Positions 1 to 6,668 of a stretch of DNA of 64,000 nt are shown one piece after another. The DNA comes from Mucilaginibacter conchicola (GTDB lineage Bacteria > Bacteroidota > Bacteroidia > Sphingobacteriales > Sphingobacteriaceae): contig NZ_QWDC01000003.1 in the NCBI RefSeq assembly GCF_003432115.1, forward strand, positions 186,001 through 250,000, given 5' to 3'. Position 1 is the stretch's first letter; the number at the start of each line of letters is the position of its first letter. Position numbers and translations under genes: made by a program. The notes beneath the pieces are model-generated. The model did no database searches. It was not told the origin of the DNA and worked only from the letters and a program-made list of their open reading frames with translations.

Positions 1-1326
1 GTGGGCCGTACCAATGACGGTACCGACCCTAAAGGTTTCTTTAACGTGCAAATACAGGTTGACCTGCTGCCTAAGAAACAATGGAAACGCAACATTACCC
101 AGGAAGAGCTGATATCAGAAATGGATAAAAAGCTGAGCCAGTTCCCGGGTATTGTATTCAACTACTCGCAGCCTATTATCGATAACGTGGCCGAGGCTGT
201 TGCCGGTGTGCCTGCATCAATGGCGGTAAAAATATTTGGTCCCGACTTTGAAACCCTGGATCAGAAAGCCAACCAGGTAATGGCTACATTGAAACAGATA
301 AAAGGTGTTGAAGACCTGGGCGTACTACGTAATTTGGGGCAGCCGGAGTTTAGGATAGAGCTGGATCAGCAGAAAATGGCCCGCTACGGTGTTGCTACTG
401 CCGATGCAAACTCGGTGATTGAAATGGCGATTGGCGGTAAAGCTGCTACCCAGCTTTACGAGGGCGAGCGCAAGTTTGATATCCGTATCCGCTACCAGAA
501 ACAATATCGCGATACCGAGGAAAAAATTGAAGGCCTGATGGTGCCTACCATGAACGGTTCAAAGATCTCTATCAAAGAGATCTCAACTATAAAACAACTC
601 ACCGGTCCGGCGTTTATCTACAGGGATAATAACACGCGCTACATAGCAGTCAAATTTAGTGTGCGTGGCCGCGACCTGGGGAGTACCATAGCCGAAGCCC
701 AACAGAAAGTTGGCAAAGCCGTTAAATTAGATAAAGGCTATACTTTTACCTGGAACGGCGAGTTTGAGAACCAGATACGTGCATCGAACACACTATCGCA
801 TGTAGTGCCTATCTGTTTACTGGTTATCTTCCTTATCCTGTACATGACTTTTGGTAACGCTAAAGACGCTATTCTGGTTATCCTTAACGTGCCATTTGCA
901 CTGATAGGCGGTATATTGGCGCTGCACATTACGCAGATCAACTTCAGTATATCTGCAGGCATTGGTTTCATAGCCTTGTTTGGTGTGTGTATCCAAAATG
1001 GTGTGATCCTTATCTCGGTGTTCCGTAAGAACCTGGAAGACAAGATGCCGCTTAACGAAGCGATAATGGAAGGCGTTATATCGCGCGTTCGCCCTGTGGT
1101 GATGACCGCGCTGATGGCCGCCATTGGCTTAATGCCTGCTGCTATATCAACAGGTATAGGCAGCGAAACCCAAAAACCCCTTGCCATTGTGGTGATAGGC
1201 GGTTTAGTAACATCAACTATACTTACCCTCTTAATATTACCGGTGATCTACGCAATGGTTCACCGTTTGATCCACCGCCGCGAAAACCGTAAATTATTAA
1301 AACGGATAGGTGTAGTGAGTGCTTAG
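1..1326 (+). CDS. CusA/CzcA-family heavy-metal efflux RND transporter, C-terminal part (5' end outside window)
   Basis: This is the C-terminal 441 residues of an inner-membrane RND pump of the heavy-metal efflux (HME) branch, which exports metal ions by proton antiport with a periplasmic adaptor and an outer-membrane channel. The visible part covers a periplasmic porter region (residues 1-260) and about five to six hydrophobic helices (about 268-425), with the RND signature around RPVVMTALMA. Wording such as GVEDLGVLRNLGQPE and PKKQW is typical of CusA/CzcA rather than AcrB. The frame is open at base 1, so the GTG there is not the start; a full protein would be about 1030 residues. A strong terminator follows, so it is the last gene of its transcript. 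Substrate cannot be told from this part. Confidence 0.9.
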   Translation: MGRTNDGTDPKGFFNVQIQVDLLPKKQWKRNITQEELISEMDKKLSQFPGIVFNYSQPIIDNVAEAVAGVPASMAVKIFGPDFETLDQKANQVMATLKQIKGVEDLGVLRNLGQPEFRIELDQQKMARYGVATADANSVIEMAIGGKAATQLYEGERKFDIRIRYQKQYRDTEEKIEGLMVPTMNGSKISIKEISTIKQLTGPAFIYRDNNTRYIAVKFSVRGRDLGSTIAEAQQKVGKAVKLDKGYTFTWNGEFENQIRASNTLSHVVPICLLVIFLILYMTFGNAKDAILVILNVPFALIGGILALHITQINFSISAGIGFIALFGVCIQNGVILISVFRKNLEDKMPLNEAIMEGVISRVRPVVMTALMAAIGLMPAAISTGIGSETQKPLAIVVIGGLVTSTILTLLILPVIYAMVHRLIHRRENRKLLKRIGVVSA

Positions 1327-1337
1327 TTTATTGTTTG

Positions 1338-1392
1338 AAATTGCATATCCGGAACGTTTTGCGCGAGGCAGGACAGGGTATGCAATTTTTTT
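1338..1392 (+). terminator. Rho-independent terminator of the RND pump gene
   Basis: A 13-bp stem (1338-1350 with 1376-1388, one G-U wobble), a 25-nt loop and a run of T to 1392 start 12 bases after the stop codon. The loop is longer than usual, but stem and T-tract are clear. Confidence 0.65.
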
Positions 1393-1412
1393 ATGTAATT
1401 CAGTAGAGATAA

Positions 1413-1501
1413 TATCGAATAATGAATATTGAATAATGAATGTCGAACTTGTTTTTTACTTACTTCATTATTCATCATTCAAAATTGGGTGTTCAATATT
1501 G
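1413..1501. repeat. Palindromic element built of 7-nt GAAT-type units
   Basis: The left arm (1413-1448) reads in heptads GAATAAT, GAATATT, GAATAAT, GAATGTC. The right arm (about 1463-1501) read on the other strand gives GAACACC, CAATTTT, GAATGAT, GAATAAT, GAAG. The arms can pair as a long imperfect hairpin. It lies between convergent genes and reaches the last bases of the downstream minus-strand gene. One of several period-7 palindromes in the window. Confidence 0.7.
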
Positions 1502-2101
1502 CTAACCTAACTTCCTAATTGCCTTGTCCTGCACCCGGCTCATCAGTGTTACCATGCATATTGCGCCGATGGTGGCAAATAACATATCAGATTGCGTATC
1601 CCAGATATATCCCTGGGTACCCAGGAAGGCATCGCCCGAGTCGCCAGATAGCACAGATATCAGCCACTCAATAAATTCATAAGTTACGCTGATGGCCATG
1701 CAAACACATACGGTTAAAAAAGGCATCCAGCCGCGTTTAGCCAAAACCTGCTTGCGGATAAGTATCTCGCGTACTATCATAGCAGGCACAAAGCCCTGTG
1801 CAAAATGGCCCAGCTTATCGTAATTATTGCGCGATTGATGCAAAACCTCGCGAAGCCAGTTAAAAGCCGGCACTTCGGCATACGTATAATGTCCACCTAT
1901 AACGAGAATGTAGCAATGGATAAGGATGAACCAATAGGTGAGGGTAGTAAACTTGAAATTTTTGTAGGTTAATACAAGTGCAATGGCACCCACAATAGCT
2001 GGCGAAACTTCCAGTATCCATGTAAAGTAATCGTGCGGATGGATGGCCGAGATAGCCAGGCCAATGATGAATAGGAAGATAAGGATAAGGTGGTTTTTCA
2101 T
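1502..2101 (-). CDS. DUF2238 (YjdF-like) integral membrane protein
   Basis: A 199-residue protein with about five or six hydrophobic segments. It carries the conserved core of the DUF2238/YjdF family: GGHYTYAEVP, then YDKLGHFAQGFVPA, YEFIEW, and FLGTQGYIWDTQSDM. No biochemical function is established for the family; it is an inner-membrane protein. I chose the ATG at 2101, directly before the first hydrophobic helix (MKNHLILIFLF); a TTG at 2146 would add 15 unconvincing residues. It is convergent with the RND gene and has its own upstream region, so it is probably monocistronic. Confidence 0.85.
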   Translation of the reverse strand: MKNHLILIFLFIIGLAISAIHPHDYFTWILEVSPAIVGAIALVLTYKNFKFTTLTYWFILIHCYILVIGGHYTYAEVPAFNWLREVLHQSRNNYDKLGHFAQGFVPAMIVREILIRKQVLAKRGWMPFLTVCVCMAISVTYEFIEWLISVLSGDSGDAFLGTQGYIWDTQSDMLFATIGAICMVTLMSRVQDKAIRKLG

Positions 2102-2321
2102 TTCAGAAAGATATAAAAATCTCCTGATCGGGTTCTTTTGTACCAAAAAAACTTCATTTTAAACCGCTGTAAGCCAGTTTTTAAAAGGCGAAGTTGGATT
2201 GGTACGCTGTTTGCAAGGCAATGATGTAAACATTTTTAACGTTTATACAGTTATTAAAACAGAACAAACACAAAGCCTATAGACAGAAATATACGCATTT
2301 AACCAAACATTAGGATTATTT

Positions 2322-2918
2322 ATGAATTACGTGAAAAGATCAATTTTAGCTTTAGGTGCGGTATTATTTTTAGGTGTTGCTGCTAACCATGCATCTGCAC
2401 AAACCACGCCAGATACTACAAAAAAAACAACCACTACAACTACTACAACCACCACAACACCGGCCCCGGCGCAAGCAGATGCCGCTAACGTTGTACAGGC
2501 TTTACAAAGTAACGCAGATTACTCTACCGCTTTCGATTTGGTGAAAACTGCCAAACTGGATTCTACATTGGCTGTTGGTGGCCCATATACCATTTTTGCG
2601 CCAAACAACAATGCTTTTAGTGCACTGCCTGCCGGCACGCTTGACGCTTTGAAAAAAGACCCCGCAAAACTGGCCACTATCTTGAAAGGCCACGTTGTAA
2701 CCGGTACTTATGACAAAGCGGGTTTAATTAAAGCCCTTAGCGCAGGTAAAGGTAAAGCAACTATCAATACGCTTGATGGCCAAACCCTTACGCTATCTAT
2801 CACTACCGATAAGAAATTACAGCTAACCAACGCGGCAGGTAAAAATGCCCAGGTGGTATTGTTTGACCTTAAAGGCGGTACCGGCGTAGTTAACGGATTA
2901 AATGCCGTATTACAATAA
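2322..2918 (+). CDS. Secreted fasciclin (FAS1) domain protein
   Basis: A 198-residue exported protein. Residues 1-26 are a signal peptide ending in ASA. Residues about 34-48 are a threonine-rich low-complexity linker encoded by repeated ACN codons. Residues about 57-198 form one FAS1 domain, with the H1-like stretch GGPYTIFAPNNNAF and the H2-like region TILKGHVVTGTYD. FAS1 domains mediate cell-surface or matrix adhesion in other organisms; the ligand here is unknown. It stands alone, with a strong terminator 24 bases downstream. Confidence 0.9.
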   Translation: MNYVKRSILALGAVLFLGVAANHASAQTTPDTTKKTTTTTTTTTTTPAPAQADAANVVQALQSNADYSTAFDLVKTAKLDSTLAVGGPYTIFAPNNNAFSALPAGTLDALKKDPAKLATILKGHVVTGTYDKAGLIKALSAGKGKATINTLDGQTLTLSITTDKKLQLTNAAGKNAQVVLFDLKGGTGVVNGLNAVLQ

Positions 2919-2942
2919 GCCACTCTGTCAATTTTAATTTAT

Positions 2943-2983
2943 AGCACAAAGCCTGTTGGGAAACCAGCAGGCTTTGTGCTTTT
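2943..2983 (+). terminator. Strong Rho-independent terminator with GAAA tetraloop
   Basis: A 17-bp stem (2943-2959 with 2964-2980, one G-U pair) closed by a GAAA tetraloop and followed by TTT. It ends the fasciclin gene transcript. Confidence 0.85.
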
Positions 2984-3027
2984 ATAACTATAATGTTTAA
3001 GTTTGTTTATCACTAACATTTACCGCT

Positions 3028-3393
3028 ATGCAGCACAACGCCAAATCCATCAGACCATTCATCGGTGCCAAAGATTTTGACCTTTCACGCGCGTTTTACC
3101 GCGACTGGGGTTTCGAAGAGTTTGTGATATCGCCTGATATGTCTGTTTTTAAACTGGGCGATTTTGGCTTCTATCTGCAGAAATATTATGCAAAAGAATG
3201 GGTGGATAACACCATGCTTTTCCTTGAGGTGGATGATGCCCACCGTTATTATGAAGAATTAAAAGCTCTTGATCTGCCATCAAAATACCCCGGCGCACGC
3301 GTATCACCCGTACGCGTAGATACCTGGGGCGATGAATGCTTTGTGCATGATCCATCAGGCATACTGTGGCATATAGGGCATTTTAAGGGATAG
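3028..3393 (+). CDS. VOC-superfamily (glyoxalase/bleomycin-resistance fold) protein
   Basis: A 121-residue single-domain protein with the VOC pattern: an N-terminal strand and helix (RPFIGAKDFDLSRAFYRDWGF), a mid-domain stretch MLFLEVDDAHRYYEEL, and the C-terminal ECFVHDPSGILWHIG, where the family places metal-binding or substrate-binding residues. Members are small dioxygenases, isomerases or drug-binding proteins working as dimers. The exact activity cannot be told from sequence. The gene stands alone between a terminator and a convergent small gene. Confidence 0.82.
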   Translation: MQHNAKSIRPFIGAKDFDLSRAFYRDWGFEEFVISPDMSVFKLGDFGFYLQKYYAKEWVDNTMLFLEVDDAHRYYEELKALDLPSKYPGARVSPVRVDTWGDECFVHDPSGILWHIGHFKG

Positions 3394-3412
3394 TTTTAGT
3401 ACTAAGCTGATA

Positions 3413-3718
3413 TCACACAGGCTTATAGGCGTCGTATTTTGCATAGTAAATAACAGCCTCTACTATATTATCCAAATCAGATTTATTGCCATCCGTCCAG
3501 TTATTCCAGGTTTCTATAACCTCGATAACTGTATCTATCTCTAAAAAATAAGGGACGCCATTTAATTCAAGAGGCACAATTTCTTCCGGATCAAACAAGT
3601 AGCCTTCAGTATCGCTTTGCGGGCTCCAATCCGTTTTAACGTACAAAACAATTTCCTTGTCCAGTAAGGTTGCCTTTTTGATAACCTCAATTAACTTATC
3701 TGAAATGGACTTTTTCAT
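3413..3718 (-). CDS. Small acidic protein of unknown function
   Basis: A 101-residue soluble acidic protein that I do not recognise. It has a lysine-rich start, a central segment TDWSPQSDTEGYLFDPEEIVP followed by a probable beta hairpin, and a tail rich in W, N and D. Size and charge resemble contact-dependent toxin immunity proteins, but no toxin gene is adjacent, so I make no functional claim. It converges on the VOC gene with 19 bases between the stops and is followed upstream, on the same strand, by the GNAT gene. Confidence 0.6.
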   Translation of the reverse strand: MKKSISDKLIEVIKKATLLDKEIVLYVKTDWSPQSDTEGYLFDPEEIVPLELNGVPYFLEIDTVIEVIETWNNWTDGNKSDLDNIVEAVIYYAKYDAYKPV

Positions 3719-3766
3719 ATCTTATAAATTAAACCCTATCTAAAAAGCCCGAATCCGCGTAAAGCA

Positions 3767-4216
3767 TCAATAGGCCTTCACCATCTCAATATGCGGGATG
3801 CCATCCTCATCATAAACCTCGCTCTGCTCCACAAAACCGAAGCTTTGGTAAAACTTTAGCAGGTATAATTGTGCTCCTATACGGATAGGCTGCCTGCCGA
3901 ATTTTTTGTAACAACCTTCTATCGAAGCATCAATCAGTTGCTTTCCTAAACCGATACCGCGGTGACGGGGAGAAGTGATAACTCTGCCGATAGAGATCTC
4001 ATCGAAAGACACACCTGCTGGCACCAGCCTGGTATAAGCGGCAAGTTCATCATCAGCATAATAAAGCAAATGATAGCTCTGCTGATCTTTGCCATCCAGG
4101 TCAAGATAAACGCAATTTTGTTCAACCACAAAAACTTCAGCACGCAGACGCAGCAGGGCGTATAATTCGGTAGTGGTTAATTCGTTGAAAGGTTTGATGA
4201 TGTAGCGTAGTTGCAT
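3767..4216 (-). CDS. ElaA-like GNAT N-acetyltransferase
   Basis: A 149-residue acetyltransferase of the GNAT fold resembling E. coli ElaA. It would move an acetyl group from acetyl-CoA to an unknown amine. Visible motifs: LRAEVFVVEQNCVYLDLDGKD near the N-terminus (the ElaA hallmark), the motif-A region ISIGRVITSPRHRGIGLGKQLI with the CoA pyrophosphate loop RHRGIGLGK, and LLKFYQSFGFV near the end. The ATG at 4216 places the start at MQLRYIIK; the ATG at 4252 would add 12 atypical residues. Confidence 0.87.
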   Translation of the reverse strand: MQLRYIIKPFNELTTTELYALLRLRAEVFVVEQNCVYLDLDGKDQQSYHLLYYADDELAAYTRLVPAGVSFDEISIGRVITSPRHRGIGLGKQLIDASIEGCYKKFGRQPIRIGAQLYLLKFYQSFGFVEQSEVYDEDGIPHIEMVKAY

Positions 4217-4351
4217 GATGTGTGGCAAATGTAAGCAAAGATGCAGGAACATGCCGGGTAAGGTGCAGGCTTCTTTTTTGTTGCCTTGCTTTTTGCTTGC
4301 GTAGTTTTATAAGTATAATTTTCTATTTTTAGATTTAAATCTTTCACAATA

Positions 4352-4798
4352 ATGGAACTTGAACAACCCCACGAAACACTTGCCATAGCAACTGCTGCAC
4401 CCATTTACAAAGTTGAACATATAAGATTAGGTACATTTTTAGGTGGCCCGCTTATAACAGGTTATATGGTGGCAGAGAATTATAAGGTTCTTGGTGATGT
4501 GCCAAAAGCAAAACGTGCCTGGGCTATATCAATTGGTGCAACCGTACTCTTATTTGCAATTATATTTTTGATACCAGAGGATGTTAAAATACCAAACGTT
4601 GTTTTTCCGATAGTGTATTGTTGGATAGCTTATTACCTTGTACAGCATTATCAGGGAACACAACTTACGGAACATATAGCCAACGGCGAAAAGGTTTTTG
4701 GGTGGGGGCGCGTTGTATTGGCCGGTTTAATTAGTTGTGTAGTTACAATTGCAGCATTATTTATAGTGTTGTTTATAGCCGGTGCCTTATTTGGTTGA
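4352..4798 (+). CDS. Small integral membrane protein of unknown function
   Basis: A 148-residue protein with a short soluble N-terminus and about four hydrophobic segments: a weak one near residues 25-40 (RLGTFLGGPLITGYMVAEN), then about 57-73, 79-97 and 122-147. I recognise no family; GTFLGGPLITGYMVAENYKVL is a pattern I associate with unnamed Bacteroidota membrane proteins. It diverges from the acetyltransferase and has no partner downstream on its strand within 260 bases. Confidence 0.6.
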   Translation: MELEQPHETLAIATAAPIYKVEHIRLGTFLGGPLITGYMVAENYKVLGDVPKAKRAWAISIGATVLLFAIIFLIPEDVKIPNVVFPIVYCWIAYYLVQHYQGTQLTEHIANGEKVFGWGRVVLAGLISCVVTIAALFIVLFIAGALFG

Positions 4799-4866
4799 TG
4801 TTTGTGTGTGGTCATCACATTTATCGGCACTATCCCGGCACCCCTAAACCCGATTGCGCGGAAAGC

Positions 4867-4898
4867 CCGCTTTTACCGGCGGCTTGCAGTAAAAGCGG
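4867..4898 (+). other. Intergenic hairpin in the 4799-5063 gap
   Basis: CCGCTTTTAC (4867-4876) pairs perfectly with GTAAAAGCGG (4889-4898) around a 12-nt loop. There is no T-run right after it, so it is not a clear terminator. I see no gene in the surrounding 265-base gap; the short open frames there have no protein-like features. Confidence 0.5.
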
Positions 4899-5063
4899 GG
4901 CTACCGGTATATAGCAACACCAAAGTTGCTTTTCAAAATATTAAAAAGCTTTTTGCCTTCAACTTCCTACTTTCCAGTTCCTTAATATAAACTTCGCAGA
5001 AAATTAATTTCGTGCGTTTGGGCTTATCTATTATATTAGTAGGCTTAAAAATAACCTTATTGC

Positions 5064-6083
5064 ATGAAAAAACTTTACGCACTCCTGTGCTTCAGCTTTT
5101 TTGCCATTACCGCGGCAAAAGCCCAAAAAGACAGCACCCAGATCCAGATCGATTCGCTCGAAAAAAAGTTTACCTACCAGCATGGTACCATAAAAATTGG
5201 TAACGGAGTGGGTACTATCACCGTGCCGCCGGGGTTTAAATACCTTGATTCGGTACAGGCCTTAAAAGTACTTACCGTGTTGTGGAACAATCCCAAAACT
5301 GAGAACATGACGCTTGGCTTTATCATGCCCGAGAAACAGGGCATAATGAGCGAACGCGGTTACGTTTTTAACATACAGTATGATGCCATAGGTTACGTAA
5401 AAGATAACGATGCCAACGACATCAACTATGACGACCTGATGACCAACCTGAAAAAGGAAACGGTTGAGGAAAACGAGGAGCGTACAAAAGAGGGCTACCG
5501 CCCAATTGAACTGGTTGGCTGGGCTGCTAAGCCATTTTATGATAGCAACCGCCATATTTTGCACTGGGCTAAAGAGGTAAAGTTTGGTACCGATAGCATT
5601 AATACGCTTAACTATAACGTGCGTGTGCTTGGCCGTAAAGGTGTATTGGTGCTTAATGCAATATCAACCATGCAGGATGTTGAGGCCGTAAAAGCCGGTG
5701 TGCCGCATGTGCTTAACGTGGTGAACTTTGCCGATGGATATAAATACGGCGATTTTGATTCTGGCGCAGATAAGGTTGCCGCCTGGACTATAGGTGGCCT
5801 TGTAGCGGGTAAGATATTGGCCAAAGTGGGCTTTTTTGCATTGATACTTAAGTTTTGGAAGCTGGTAATGCTGGGCTTTGTGGCAATAGGCAGTTTCTTT
5901 CGTAAGTTGTTTAAAGGCCGTAAAAAGGACGAGCCTGTTTTTGTACCCGAGCCGGCACCTGCATCAGAAAATACAGAATGGACAGCCGATGACTCTGCAA
6001 CCGAGCCAACAGCCGAAGTTGTTACCGAGCCGGGGGCTGAGCAAGCTGCAACACCCGACGAAAAAACTGAAGAGAAAAAATAA
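5064..6083 (+). CDS. DUF2167 membrane-anchored protein
   Basis: A 339-residue protein with a signal peptide (residues 1-20, ending AKA-Q). The DUF2167 domain spans about 35-265, with GVGTITVPPGFKYLD near the start and PFYDSNRHILHWAKEVKFG and YNVRVLGRKGVLVLN in the core. Two hydrophobic segments (about 234-252 and 258-282) anchor it in the inner membrane. The last 55 residues are an acidic, low-complexity tail rich in E, P, T and A, probably cytoplasmic and disordered. No function is established for the family. It is monocistronic as far as can be seen. Confidence 0.88.
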   Translation: MKKLYALLCFSFFAITAAKAQKDSTQIQIDSLEKKFTYQHGTIKIGNGVGTITVPPGFKYLDSVQALKVLTVLWNNPKTENMTLGFIMPEKQGIMSERGYVFNIQYDAIGYVKDNDANDINYDDLMTNLKKETVEENEERTKEGYRPIELVGWAAKPFYDSNRHILHWAKEVKFGTDSINTLNYNVRVLGRKGVLVLNAISTMQDVEAVKAGVPHVLNVVNFADGYKYGDFDSGADKVAAWTIGGLVAGKILAKVGFFALILKFWKLVMLGFVAIGSFFRKLFKGRKKDEPVFVPEPAPASENTEWTADDSATEPTAEVVTEPGAEQAATPDEKTEEKK

Positions 6084-6129
6084 TTTCAGAAATTTCTTTA
6101 TTTATTAAAATAATGCTTATAATTGCAGC

Positions 6130-6183
6130 ATGAAAACAACAACAATACAAATACAATTGCCGCAACCGATTAGTCGGAGGTGA
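6130..6183 (+). CDS. Possible 17-residue leader peptide or mini-ORF
   Basis: ATG at 6130 opens an 18-codon frame encoding MKTTTIQIQLPQPISRR and a stop. Its last codons overlap GGAGGTGATT (6176-6185), a near-perfect complement of the 16S rRNA 3' end, unusual in a phylum that rarely uses Shine-Dalgarno pairing. A terminator hairpin follows 38 bases later. The mini-ORF plus terminator look like a small transcript or leader, but no regulated gene follows directly, only tRNA genes. Coding status is inferred from this arrangement alone. Confidence 0.35.
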   Translation: MKTTTIQIQLPQPISRR

Positions 6184-6220
6184 TTGGGTATGTATTGAAA
6201 AAAATAACGAAATACTTGAG

Positions 6221-6252
6221 ATCCTCTTAGACATTTTCTAAGGGGATTTTTT
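6221..6252 (+). terminator. Rho-independent terminator upstream of the tRNA cluster
   Basis: An 11-bp stem (6221-6231 with 6237-6247, one G-U pair), a 5-nt loop and six T residues (6247-6252). It separates the mini-ORF transcript from the tRNA genes. Confidence 0.8.
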
Positions 6253-6269
6253 GTTTTCGGGACAATTGC

Positions 6270-6343
6270 AGGGTAGTATATCAATTGGTTAGATTACCAC
6301 ATTTGGGATGTGGAGGCTTCCGGTTCGAGTCCGGGTTACCCTA
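6270..6343 (+). tRNA. tRNA-Pro (UGG), AU-rich and divergent
   Basis: A 74-nt cloverleaf can be drawn by hand. The acceptor stem is AGGGTAG with TTACCCT, discriminator A at 6343. The D-arm has only three good pairs around a GG-containing loop. The anticodon stem CCACA/TGTGG encloses the loop TTTGGGA (anticodon TGG), and the T-arm carries TTCGAGT. CCA is not encoded. An A1-U72 first pair and the weak D-stem are unusual for bacterial tRNA-Pro, so it may be a diverged accessory copy. Confidence 0.75.
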
Positions 6344-6354
6344 CTGATTTATAA

Positions 6355-6427
6355 GGAAATATAGCTTAATGCTTAGAGCAGTACCCTTATACGGTGCCGG
6401 TTGAAGGTTCAAATCCTTCTATTTTCA
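6355..6427 (+). tRNA. tRNA-Ile (UAU)
   Basis: A 73-nt cloverleaf: acceptor GGAAATA with TATTTTC, D-stem GCTT/GAGC, anticodon stem GTACC/GGTGC around CTTATAC (anticodon TAT), T-stem GAAGG/CCTTC around TTCAAAT, discriminator A. CCA is not encoded. Most bacteria read AUA with a lysidine-modified CAU anticodon, so a UAU isoleucine tRNA is uncommon. It lies 11 bases after the preceding tRNA. Confidence 0.8.
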
Positions 6428-6440
6428 CTGGTGTTGAAAT

Positions 6441-6511
6441 TTTCCTGTGGTGCAATGGTAGCACGTCTGATTTTGGTTCAGAAAATTGTGGTTCGAGCCC
6501 ACGCAGGAAAA
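6441..6511 (+). tRNA. tRNA-Gln (UUG)
   Basis: A 71-nt cloverleaf: acceptor TTTCCTG with CAGGAAA, D-stem GTGC/GCAC, anticodon stem TCTGA/TCAGA around TTTTGGT (anticodon TTG), T-arm TGTGG/CCACG around TTCGAGC, discriminator A. CCA is not encoded. The 3' flank (CTGATTTTATAA) matches the flank of the first tRNA, suggesting the array arose by duplication. Confidence 0.82.
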
Positions 6512-6611
6512 CTGATTTTATAAAGCTGTTCTATTGGCTTGCCCGCCGCCAGGCGGGTAGGGGAAGGTATGGTGTTTGGTAAAGAAAATTCTTTATTTTC
6601 AATTGTGGTTT

Positions 6612-6639
6612 TTGTTTTGGCATACGCGGCACACGTGCG
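6612..6639 (+). repeat. Left 28-bp inverted repeat flanking the TIR/STAND gene
   Basis: This 28-mer matches the reverse complement of 9079-9106 at 23 of 28 positions with no gaps. Its inner end is a near-palindrome (GCACACGTGC). It starts 100 bases after the tRNA-Gln gene and 30 bases from the end of the TIR gene. The gap before it (6512-6611) holds a CCCGCC/GGCGGG hairpin near 6543 and nothing else I can name. Confidence 0.6.
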
Positions 6640-6668
6640 CCAGCAGGGGGCTGACCCTGTATGCATCT

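Noticed and set aside
1..3. GTG at the first base as a start codon
   Set aside because: The product begins in the middle of an RND pump; the frame simply continues off the window.
3413..3718. An immunity-protein role for the small acidic gene
   Set aside because: Size and charge fit, but there is no toxin, Rhs or secretion gene nearby, so the claim is not supported.
4802..5203. Two short open frames between the 4352 gene and the DUF2167 gene
   Set aside because: One spans a hairpin and the other overlaps the start of the DUF2167 gene in another frame; neither looks like a protein.
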